A stretch of 64,000 nt of DNA from Anaerococcus provencensis (GTDB taxonomy: Bacteria; Bacillota; Clostridia; Tissierellales; Peptoniphilaceae), in contig NZ_HG003686.1 in assembly GCF_000312365.2 (NCBI RefSeq), positions 309,366-373,365 on the forward strand, in the 5' to 3' direction. This document shows, piece after piece, positions 1 to 7,017 of this stretch (the first letter of the stretch is position 1; each line of letters starts with the position of its first letter). Under the pieces are notes generated by a model that saw only the letters and a program-made list of their open reading frames with translations, was not told where the DNA came from and made no database searches. A program made the translations under genes and the position numbers.

Positions 1-295
<295 letters not shown>

Positions 296-468
296 GGAAA
301 TATTGTGCCTGCCCTATCCCAATTCATCAAAGATGAATTGATGGAAGGTCAGCCGCCAGATTTGTTCAAGGTGCGAAAGCAGCTTGAATACAAATTACGG
401 CGTAGACTCAGGATAGAGTGGGGTTTATCTAAAAGATAGACTGCTATTTAGAAGGTTCAAAAAATATA
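296..468 (+). other. 23S-5S spacer with nested stem-loops
   Basis: This spacer contains several inverted repeats: AATTCATC/GATGAATT around 322-340, and a long stem in which TTTGTTCAAG (about 361-370) pairs with CTTGAATACAAA (about 385-396). An outer pair, CTGCCCTATCC with GGATAGAGTGGGG, also exists. It probably folds into a branched processing structure, since RNase cleavage sites usually lie in such spacers. No tRNA is seen here. Confidence 0.6.
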
Positions 469-469
469 T

Positions 470-583
470 AGTGACGATAGCAATGAGGATACACCTGTAC
501 CCATACCGAACACAGAAGTTAAGCTCATTAACGCCGATGGTACTCGGAGGGTGACCTCCCGGTAGAGTAGGAAGTCGCTAAAT
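470..583 (+). rRNA. rrf: 5S ribosomal RNA
   Basis: About 114 nt with the canonical 5S features: the 5' strand (GTGACGATAGC) pairs with the 3' strand (GGAAGTCGCTAA), CCATACCGAACACAGAAGTTAAG lies in the loop B/C region, and CGCCGATGGTACTCGG precedes the loop D/E arm. It is intact, lies 175 nt after the 23S end, and is followed directly by a terminator. Ends are estimated from the terminal helix. Confidence 0.95.
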
Positions 584-590
584 TACTAAG

Positions 591-617
591 AGCTGGTAAT
601 ATTACCAGTTCTTTTTA
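591..617 (+). terminator. Rho-independent terminator of the rRNA operon
   Basis: AGCTGGTAAT (591-600) pairs with ATTACCAGTT (601-610) with one G-U pair, followed by CTTTTTATTT. The position 8 nt after the 5S gene fits the end of the rrn transcript. Confidence 0.85.
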
Positions 618-628
618 TTTACATAATA

Positions 629-1014
629 ATACACCTGTCACAAAAACCTGTTTGCTTCGCAAACTCTTCCGTGCTCTACGAAAATCGGTTCTATCGAACC
701 TAACCGTGCTTCCGCACTAGTTTTTCGGGTTAAAAGCCCAAAATCAATGGGCTTTTAACTGCATTCAGTTTTCGGCATAAACGATTGTGTTCGAACTCCT
801 GGACCCGAAATCAACGGGTGTTTATGTATACCGAACACAGAAAATTAGCCCGTGCGGCTCATAAAGAACCCTCCATGGAATGGTCGGTGAAGCCGAAAGC
901 CTCATAACGCCGATGGTACTCGAAAGCAGGCCCGTCCGGCCAGGGGAGGACCCACCACGGAGTGGTTCACCAAAGGTGAAGGCTGTCCGCCTCCTTTAGG
1001 ACCGGCCTCCCGGT
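629..1014 (+). pseudogene. Second 5S rRNA copy, broken into pieces by palindromic inserts
   Basis: Four short blocks match the intact 5S gene in the same order and strand: 629-638 (5S 489-498), 828-842 (5S 503-517, 15/15), 901-922 (5S 524-546, one base missing) and 1006-1014 (5S 555-563). Between them lie hairpin-rich stretches of about 190, 58 and 83 nt with no counterpart in 5S. CTCAT occurs once in the intact gene but flanks one insert here (857-861 and 901-905), as a target-site duplication would. A further 5S-like piece lies at 1383-1392. No functional 5S could be made from this. Confidence 0.7.
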
Positions 1015-1199
1015 GAGTGTTAAATTTGACTTGATTTGGCACATTTAACCCCAAAATGAGCCACGGGAGTGGCGGTGAATTAGCGAAGCTAATGAGTTTT
1101 GGTGGAAGCTGCTGAATTAAAGAAAGCCCGTCCGGCTAGAGGAGGAAATTATCCCCGCCATATTAGGGGTCCGTGGAATGGTCGAGCGAAGCGAGAGGG
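847..1199 (+). repeat. Family of short structured modules (AGCC-N4/5-GGCT hairpins plus CCRYGGARTGG)
   Basis: Three related modules are seen: 847-899, 929-982 and 1125-1199. Each begins with a small hairpin (AGCCCGTGCGGCT, GGCCCGTCCGGCC or AGCCCGTCCGGCT), then a GA-rich stretch, then CCATGGAATGG, CCACGGAGTGG or CCGTGGAATGG with a following mini-hairpin. A partial relative, CCACGGGAGTGGC, is at 1061-1073. Other micro-hairpins nearby include TTTGCTTCGCAAA (about 650-662), GTGCTTCCGCAC and TTAGCGAAGCTAA. GC content is visibly higher than in neighbouring DNA. I do not recognise a described family. Confidence 0.55.
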
Positions 1200-1370
1200 G
1201 CTGTTGCAAAATAGATAAATCGTTCCTATATCATTCGAGCACCCTCCCAGAAAGGTCTCAACCAGCCGACGGGCTAAACGCCTCCCTAAGCCGGCGGGCT
1301 AAACCTCAAACTTTATGGGAGTGCACTCCAATGATGGAACGATAGATATCTATCAATTTGCAACAGCCCC
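1197..1370 (+). mobile_element. MITE-like element, copy 1 (174 bp)
   Basis: The element starts GGGGCTGTTGCAAA and ends TTTGCAACAGCCCC, giving 14-bp perfect terminal inverted repeats. The next bases remain partly complementary (ATAGATAAATCGTTCC against GGAACGATAGATATCTAT). It has no coding capacity. The reverse complement of 35997-36145 matches it over nearly its whole length; the size difference is a 25-nt central duplication carrying a second AGCC-N4-GGCT hairpin (1264-1275 and 1289-1300). Related GGnnCTGTTGCAAA ends are known in several IS families, so it is probably mobilised in trans. No target duplication is obvious. Confidence 0.8.
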
Positions 1371-1475
1371 TTTTTTAGTTTAATACACCTGTAAGGGAAA
1401 ATTGTTTGCTAGGCAAGATAATTCGCCTACTGAAAAATCTTAATATCTTCTCCAGCTAAATATTTTTTATAATTT

Positions 1476-1519
1476 TATAAAAAAAGACAAAGTCCAATAT
1501 TATGGAATTTGCCTTTGTC
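1476..1519 (-). terminator. Terminator downstream of the HAD hydrolase gene
   Basis: On the minus strand GACAAAGGC and its complement (1486-1519) form a stem followed by a T run at 1476-1485. It lies 88 nt past the stop codon of the gene at 1607-2263. Confidence 0.65.
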
Positions 1520-1606
1520 GATATTTAAGATTATTGTAAATATATTTACTCTATTAAATGATTTAGTATTACTGGTTGAATATAATTACTTATGACGTGT
1601 TTTAAT

Positions 1607-2263
1607 TTAAGAATTTATTTCATCTATGATTCTTATTATCTCTTCTAAAGATTTCACTACATATTTAGTCCTATCTAAATACTCATCTTTAGGTATTTTC
1701 ATATCTGGCACGCATATTACAGGAATACCAGCACTGTATCCTGCTAAGATACCGTTTTCGCTATCTTCTATGACTAAACATTCTTCCTTATCGAATCCTA
1801 ATAATTCATTTGCTTTAGTAAAAATTTCTGGGTTTGGCTTGCTCTTACTTATGTCTTCTGCAAAGACAAAGCCTTCAAAGTAGTGTTTAATGTCGTGTTT
1901 TTCTAGTATATTTATTGCTCTTTCTCTAGTACTTGATGAAGCAACGACCATTTTTATATTATTATCATTTAGGTAAGTTAATAATTCGTTTACACCAGCT
2001 TTTAGGTCAACTCCTTTTGCTAACATTGATTTTTCAGTACTTATAACTAAGTCGAAACACTCGTCAAAGGAAAGAGGTAGTTTATATTGATCAATTAAAT
2101 TATTTACATTTTTCTCTTCAGTTTTTCCGGAAAAATTATAGGCATAATCGTATTTAGTAAAGTCATGACCAAAATCAGACAATATTTTTTTATATATCCT
2201 ATAGGAGACAATTTCTGTATCTATTATGACACCATCAAAATCAAAAATAATTCCTCTAATCAT
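1607..2263 (-). CDS. HAD family hydrolase (beta-phosphoglucomutase-like phosphatase)
   Basis: A 218-residue HAD subfamily IA protein. The nucleophile motif FDFDGV puts Asp8 and Asp10 near the N terminus, and a helical cap follows. Motif II is in VVASSST (about residue 107), the motif III lysine is in SKPNP, and motif IV is VIEDSENG. Such enzymes hydrolyse sugar phosphates or interconvert phosphoglucoses; the substrate cannot be told from sequence. The start is set by GGAGG seven bases before the ATG. It is monocistronic, with its own terminator at 1476-1519. Confidence 0.9.
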   Translation of the reverse strand: MIRGIIFDFDGVIIDTEIVSYRIYKKILSDFGHDFTKYDYAYNFSGKTEEKNVNNLIDQYKLPLSFDECFDLVISTEKSMLAKGVDLKAGVNELLTYLNDNNIKMVVASSSTRERAINILEKHDIKHYFEGFVFAEDISKSKPNPEIFTKANELLGFDKEECLVIEDSENGILAGYSAGIPVICVPDMKIPKDEYLDRTKYVVKSLEEIIRIIDEINS

Positions 2264-2739
2264 TCATTTCCTCCAAATTTAATGTTGTTTAAAATTACTG
2301 TACCATAAAATATAATTCCATACGATTGTTTTCATTATTGTAATGATGATAAGCTTATAATAGAATAATGCCTAATTTATAAAAGATTATTGGCCTTTAA
2401 TTTGATTTAATTTCCTGTATTACTAATATAATAATTAGAAAGATAATAACATTTTATGAATAAAGCTAATGCACATAATAGATTTACCTCTTCTGAAACA
2501 TCACCTTTTTAGTACAAAAATATTGTGTTAATAATACCATTCTCATATTAAAGCTCTAAGTAATCTTAGTGGAAGATGGACTTATTTTCACATTATGGAG
2601 GCAAAAAAATGGCCTTACATGTACTTTGCTTAGCTCCTTTTTAAACAGGTTACGAATAAAGGTGAACTTTTATGAATAAAGAATGAAATTTGTGAAGATT
2701 ATATGATATTAAGAATAGAGAAATTTTTTTACTATTATT
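2264..2739. other. Gene-free interval
   Basis: No ORF with a ribosome binding site or recognisable protein is seen. The DNA is AT-rich. GATTGTTTTCATTATTG (about 2324-2340), upstream of the HAD gene, is a weak match to the Fur-type boxes found at 9788 and 30785; I do not call it a site. The promoter of the HAD gene should be here but is not clear. Confidence 0.5.
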
Positions 2740-2781
2740 TAAAAAAAGACAAAGCTCTTATAAAGGGACTTTGTCTTTTTA
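2740..2781 (-). terminator. Terminator downstream of the CAMP-factor homologue (bidirectional)
   Basis: GACAAAG (2748-2754) pairs with CTTTGTC (2769-2775). An A run lies on one side and a T run on the other, so it could work in both directions. It is about 75 nt beyond the stop codon at 2856. Confidence 0.75.
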
Positions 2782-2855
2782 TATTATCAGTAATTTTTCA
2801 ATTTTAATGGAGGCTATTACAGGGTAATATTTTATAGTAGGAAATGATTAAAGCT

Positions 2856-3812
2856 TTAATTATTTTCTACAGATTCAATCTCATCTAAAGTAACATTACT
2901 AAATTCTGGGTCTATTAATTCTTCATCTTCTGGATTTTCAGTTACTTCTTCTTCATCGTAAGCTTCAGAATCTTCGGTTACTTCTTCTTCAGTTTCTGTA
3001 TCTTCCTCTGTTATTTCTTCTTCGTTTGGACTTTCATTTACTTCAGCAATGTCGTTTTCTTCAGGACTTACGTCTTCTTCTCCTATTACAAAGTTATCTA
3101 AGAATTCTTGTAATTCAGCTGTTGCAGCTTTTATTTCTGCTACTGTAACTTTAGCTTTGTTTTTTGTATGAACTGCTTTTTTAATGGCTTGGTTTATTTC
3201 TTCTTTTTGCTCTTTTGTAGTCTCTTTGCTTCTTTTTAATTTTTTAGCTTCTTCTATAGCTTTGTTTAAATCTTTTTTAACATAAATAGTTGCTACATCT
3301 TCGTCAGTTATATCAGCTGAATTTTTTGCTAGCTCTTTGGCATTTTTAAGGTTTTCGATAGCCTTATCTAATTTTTGGTTGCTTGCAAAAGGATCAGCTA
3401 GAACTAATACTTCTTTTGTTATTTCAAGACCTATCTCAACGTGAGCTTTCTTTGTTTTGCCTTGGATATCTTCAATAGAGAATTTGATAGTTTCTATTGC
3501 TTCAGAAGCCAGTTCTACTTTTTTAGCTGCTTTTGCAGGATCAACTTTCTTTAAAACGTTGATTATGATATCGATAGCCTTTGCATAAGCTTGTCCACCA
3601 GGTATGTGGTTAACAATATTTTTTAATGCTTCTGCTTTTTTGATTATTGATGTAATAGTTTCTGGACTTACTGCATTTGGGTCTATTTCTATATAGTTAG
3701 TAGTGGCTGGTGTATTTAATGCATTAGCAGATGCTACCGTTGGTGCTACAGATGATAGTACGAATGATGCTGATAGTGCCATTCCTAGGATTTTAATTTT
3801 TGTGTTTTTCAT
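2856..3812 (-). CDS. CAMP-factor family secreted co-haemolysin homologue with acidic C-terminal tail
   Basis: A 318-residue protein. Residues 1-30 are a signal peptide ending around VASANA. Residues about 55-240 are helical and align by eye with the streptococcal CAMP factor: GLEITKEVLVLADPFAS (128-144) matches its GITKLVIRILDPFAS segment, then TIYVKKDLNKAI (175-186) matches TIYTKSKLDKEI, and a conserved end reads INQAIKKAVHT. CAMP factors bind membranes and form pores that lyse sphingomyelinase-treated red cells. Residues about 245-318 are a Glu/Asp-rich repetitive tail that the classical proteins lack; its role is unknown. No sorting signal follows, so it should be released. It has its own RBS (GAGGAGG) and terminator. 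Confidence 0.82.
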   Translation of the reverse strand: MKNTKIKILGMALSASFVLSSVAPTVASANALNTPATTNYIEIDPNAVSPETITSIIKKAEALKNIVNHIPGGQAYAKAIDIIINVLKKVDPAKAAKKVELASEAIETIKFSIEDIQGKTKKAHVEIGLEITKEVLVLADPFASNQKLDKAIENLKNAKELAKNSADITDEDVATIYVKKDLNKAIEEAKKLKRSKETTKEQKEEINQAIKKAVHTKNKAKVTVAEIKAATAELQEFLDNFVIGEEDVSPEENDIAEVNESPNEEEITEEDTETEEEVTEDSEAYDEEEVTENPEDEELIDPEFSNVTLDEIESVENN

Positions 3813-4001
3813 ATTTTATTCCTCCTCTTTATTTATGGTTTTATATTATCAGATATTAATTATTAATTAAATACACATTTTAGTGTATGTATATGAAACA
3901 CATTAAAGTTAAATCATATAATAATTGGATGACAAAGGTATATTATCTTTATAGTAGCTAGATAATATTTATTTAGCTAGTTTTGCTATAAAGGATAGAT
4001 T

Positions 4002-4035
4002 AATAAGAAAAGTGAACCAAGTTTTCTTGGTCCAC
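4002..4035 (-). terminator. Terminator of the lipoprotein cluster
   Basis: On the minus strand GTGGACCAAG-AAAA-CTTGGTTCAC is followed by TTTTCTTATT. It lies 34 nt after the stop codon at 4069. Confidence 0.88.
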
Positions 4036-4068
4036 CTTTACTGGAGAGTATATAGACTTTTGGGTATT

Positions 4069-4989
4069 TTAATTGCTATTAAAATCATGGTCGGTAAATA
4101 AGGATTCTATTGTGATTTTGTGGTCTTTTAGTTCGTCTATTTGAGGATCTAGCTCTAGGTTAACGCTCTTTAGCAATTTGCTTTCTTTATCAAATTCTAT
4201 TTCCATTGATTTTTCTATTTCATCTTCTTCTACTAGCGTAAGTTCTATATTATATTCATTTTCTATATGTTTTAGAACATCTTTTGCGTCTTCTTTGAGA
4301 CTAAGCTTTATGCTTTGATTATCTTCACTTACTTCTAGTTCATCTTTTAAGTCCATGACAGCTTGGATCAGCCTATGGTAGTCCGGATGGAGGTCAAAGT
4401 TGTCAACTGTTGCTTCTGTTACTGTGGTTTCTTCTTCGCCAGCTTGTCTTTCTAAAATAGTAGCTTTGGTATTGTCATTTTCATCAAAAGTAAATTCTTG
4501 ATAGTATCCGTCGCTTGATTCTGAAATTGTATCAGCCTTTATAGCTTGCAAATCGCCACCATATAGGGCATCGGCATCAAAAGTTTGGGTAGTAGTATTT
4601 TCTGGGTCTATTTTTTGAATCTTAGTCTTCATGAGGACTTTTCTTACTTTGTCATTTTCTGTTTTTATTTGCTCAAACAAGGCTTCTTTTTCAGTTGAGT
4701 CTTCACTATCCTCTTGATCTTCTTCCATCTTGTCTTCTTTATCGACATCATTTTCTTTTACTGCTTCTGATTCGTCTTTTTCATCTACTGGTTGATCGTC
4801 AGTCTTTGATACTTCATCATTTGACTCATCTTCATTGCTTGTGTCACTTGTTTTAGTATTTTCTGTATCATTTGCCGTAACTTCACTTGTTTCTTTTGGA
4901 GGTATACTTTCTTCGGTATTTCCATTGCAAGCTGTTAGTATGGACAGGGCAAGGGTTAGTATTAAATATTTGCCATTTTTAACTTTCAT
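4069..4989 (-). CDS. Lipoprotein with acidic linker (first of three tandem paralogues)
   Basis: A 306-residue protein with a signal peptide and lipobox LTAC (Cys21). A Glu/Asp/Ser/Thr-rich linker runs to about residue 100, followed by a beta-rich folded domain. The N-terminal 45 residues closely match those of the upstream paralogue at 5069 (shared ETSEVTAN), whereas the C-terminal domain is much more diverged. The domain order resembles DUF6612-type lipoproteins, but that is a weak assignment. AAGGAG lies before the ATG. It is the promoter-distal gene of the three and is followed by the terminator at 4002. Function unknown; the lipid anchor places it on the outer face of the membrane. Confidence 0.85.
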   Translation of the reverse strand: MKVKNGKYLILTLALSILTACNGNTEESIPPKETSEVTANDTENTKTSDTSNEDESNDEVSKTDDQPVDEKDESEAVKENDVDKEDKMEEDQEDSEDSTEKEALFEQIKTENDKVRKVLMKTKIQKIDPENTTTQTFDADALYGGDLQAIKADTISESSDGYYQEFTFDENDNTKATILERQAGEEETTVTEATVDNFDLHPDYHRLIQAVMDLKDELEVSEDNQSIKLSLKEDAKDVLKHIENEYNIELTLVEEDEIEKSMEIEFDKESKLLKSVNLELDPQIDELKDHKITIESLFTDHDFNSN

Positions 4990-5068
4990 TTTAATCTCCT
5001 TTTCTAAATTATTCTTCTAATAAAGCCTTTACTTCATCAGGTACATTTATTTCATCTATTTCGTTTAT

Positions 5069-5902
5069 TTATTTGTATTCTGAGGTGTAATTATATAATC
5101 TAACGTCTCCGTTTTCATCGGTGAATTCTATCTCAAAATCATAAGAAATAGGGTATAAATTATCCTTGCGAAATTTGTGCCAAGACTTGACAGATGTTAG
5201 TTCGCCAACAAATACTTGACCTGATGTATCTCCTAAGATAATATCTTTCATTTCATTAATGTTTTCAGGATTGGATTCTAATTCTAGGGTATAATCATCA
5301 GAATTTTCACTTAACTCATAATATTCTTCAAGTTCTTTAAAAACCCTATTACTATTTTTATCGGTGTCTGAAACATTATAAACATCTTCTCCGTCCTCTG
5401 TCATCGGAGTTTTAACCCATCCACTGTCATCTTTTCTATAAACCATTAGATTATCAACTTGATAGGACTCCATTTCCATCTGGCCAACGCTTGCATCATA
5501 TATAGTATATAGGGAGTGGTAAATGTTAGCTTCTTTATTGAATTCTACATAACCTTCGGTACCATTTACTTCTTCTGGATTGTCAGAATTAGCCTTAGCT
5601 ATTTGTTGGGTGGTTGTGTCAATCTTGTAAGAATCCAGGCTAGCTTCCTCTGATAATTTATTAAAAAGTTCTTCTTTACTTAGACCCTCTGGCTCTTCTT
5701 CATTGTCTACTTGTGGATTATCAGCCTTTGATTCTTCCTCGCTTATATCATCTTCCTTGTTTTCTTCGTTAGTCTCTATATTTTCTGTTTCATTTGCAGT
5801 GACTTCGCTAGTTTCTTTTGTAGGGGTACTGTTTCCGCTACAAGCTGTTAAAATCGACAGAACAAGTGCTAAAATTAAAATTTTTCCTTTTTTATCTTTC
5901 AT
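5069..5902 (-). CDS. Lipoprotein paralogue shortened by an in-frame stop (second of three)
   Basis: A 277-residue lipoprotein (lipobox LTAC, Cys21) with an acidic linker and a domain very close to the next paralogue: both have SYKI-TT, QQIAKANSDNPEE or a near match, and the segment from YHSLY to GQMEME. The reading frame ends TSEYK, TAA (5069-5071), and then continues in the same frame for 19 codons (INEIDEINVPDEVKALLEE) to a TAA at 5009-5011. The neighbour has a matching tail after YKE. A single G-to-T change of a Glu codon therefore explains the stop. The folded domain is otherwise intact, so the protein may still work. Tentatively DUF6612-like. Confidence 0.86.
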   Translation of the reverse strand: MKDKKGKILILALVLSILTACSGNSTPTKETSEVTANETENIETNEENKEDDISEEESKADNPQVDNEEEPEGLSKEELFNKLSEEASLDSYKIDTTTQQIAKANSDNPEEVNGTEGYVEFNKEANIYHSLYTIYDASVGQMEMESYQVDNLMVYRKDDSGWVKTPMTEDGEDVYNVSDTDKNSNRVFKELEEYYELSENSDDYTLELESNPENINEMKDIILGDTSGQVFVGELTSVKSWHKFRKDNLYPISYDFEIEFTDENGDVRLYNYTSEYK

Positions 5903-5922
5903 TTAATATTTCCCTTCCTATT

Positions 5923-6792
5923 TTATTCTTCTAATAAAGCTTTTACTTCATCCGGTATAGGGATTTCTTCTACTGCATTTACCTCTTTATAGACATCGCT
6001 ATTTTTATACAGAGTTAAGTCACCGTTTTCATTTATTGACTCGGCTTCCAAAGCATAGCTGATTGGATAAAGAGTTTCTTTGTCAAATTTGTGGTTAATC
6101 CTAATAGTTGTTAGTTCACCATCAAATATTTGCTCAAATTCATCACCCATTATCAAATCTTTGATTTCTTCGAGGTTGTCTGGTGTTGTTTCTATCTCTA
6201 TAAGATAGTAATCATCAGTTTCGCTTACTGTGTAGTAATCATCAAGTTCGTTTACTATTATATTGTTCTCGTCATTTGCTTCGTTTTCTGGTATTTCAGT
6301 TCTCATCCACCCGCTAGCATCTTGTCTTGTGACTGCAACTTTGCCATTTTGATAAGTTTCAGTTTCCATTTCACCTACAGCAGGGTCGTGAATCTGATAT
6401 AGGGCATGGTAGATGTGTGGCTCTTTGATATATTCAAGCTTTGCATCAGTGGAACTTATTACTTCTGGATTATCAGAATTTGCTTTTGCAATTTTTTCTG
6501 CGGTAGTTTCAATCTTGTAGGATTCTAAACTAGGAAGTTCATTTAATTTGCTAAATAGTTCTTCTTTGCTTAACTTTTCTTCTTCCTGGCTTTCTGATTT
6601 TTTCTCTTCTTCCTTAGCTTCCTTATCTTCTGCTTTATTATCTTCGATTGTTTCGACTGTATTTTCTGTAGTATCGTCCTCTGTTTCACTTTTGGATAGC
6701 TCTGCCTTATTATCATTTTGATCGGCCGTATCATTACATGATGTAAGTAGGGCCAAGCTAATAACAAAGGCTAAGCTTGTTTTATATTTCAT
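5923..6792 (-). CDS. Lipoprotein with acidic linker (third paralogue, first transcribed)
   Basis: A 289-residue lipoprotein. The start is placed at the ATG at 6790-6792 (MKYKTSLAF) because AGAGGAAAA lies just before it and the signal peptide with lipobox LTSC begins there; an upstream in-frame ATG at 6867 would put a non-signal stretch in front. An acidic linker is followed by a domain shared with the 5069 gene, ending PDEVKALLEE. It is 20 nt upstream of the second paralogue, so the three are likely co-transcribed. A GTTTAT-N13-GGGTAA promoter-like pair lies at 6908-6932. Function unknown. Confidence 0.86.
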   Translation of the reverse strand: MKYKTSLAFVISLALLTSCNDTADQNDNKAELSKSETEDDTTENTVETIEDNKAEDKEAKEEEKKSESQEEEKLSKEELFSKLNELPSLESYKIETTAEKIAKANSDNPEVISSTDAKLEYIKEPHIYHALYQIHDPAVGEMETETYQNGKVAVTRQDASGWMRTEIPENEANDENNIIVNELDDYYTVSETDDYYLIEIETTPDNLEEIKDLIMGDEFEQIFDGELTTIRINHKFDKETLYPISYALEAESINENGDLTLYKNSDVYKEVNAVEEIPIPDEVKALLEE

Positions 6793-6907
6793 ATATTTTC
6801 CTCTCGCTATCTTTTCTAAAATTATAAACCACAAAAAGTTTTGTGATAAGATTTGTTTAATTAACAAATAATTGTAATTTGCTTTACTATATAAATATAT
6901 GTTTTTA

Positions 6908-6932
6908 TTACCCGATTATAAAAAAGATAAAC
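6908..6932 (-). promoter_or_regulatory. Candidate GGGTAA-type promoter of the lipoprotein cluster
   Basis: On the minus strand GTTTAT (6927-6932) is separated by 13 nt from GGGTAA (6908-6913). This resembles the sigma-B-type pattern GTTTAA-N12-15-GGGTAT more than the housekeeping TTGACA/TATAAT. A near twin stands before another lipoprotein at 21728-21752. Confidence 0.4.
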
Positions 6933-6984
6933 AAAAAATAGCGAACATTACGAATAAATAATTGGACTTTAGCTAAAGTTTGCA

Positions 6985-7014
6985 CAAAAAAATCGACAGA
7001 TTTCTCTGCCGATT
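6985..7014 (-). terminator. Terminator of the Na/Pi cotransporter gene
   Basis: On the minus strand TCGGCAGA-GAAA-TCTGTCGA is followed by seven T residues. It begins within a few bases of the stop codon at 7018. Confidence 0.9.
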
Positions 7015-7017
7015 ATT

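Noticed and set aside
2324..2340. Fur-like box upstream of the HAD gene
   Set aside because: Only about 12 of 16 positions agree with the boxes at 9788 and 30785, and symmetry is lost.
6570..6767. A 65-codon Lys/Arg-rich minus-strand frame inside the lipoprotein gene
   Set aside because: It is the out-of-frame reading of the acidic linker codons; no RBS or homology.
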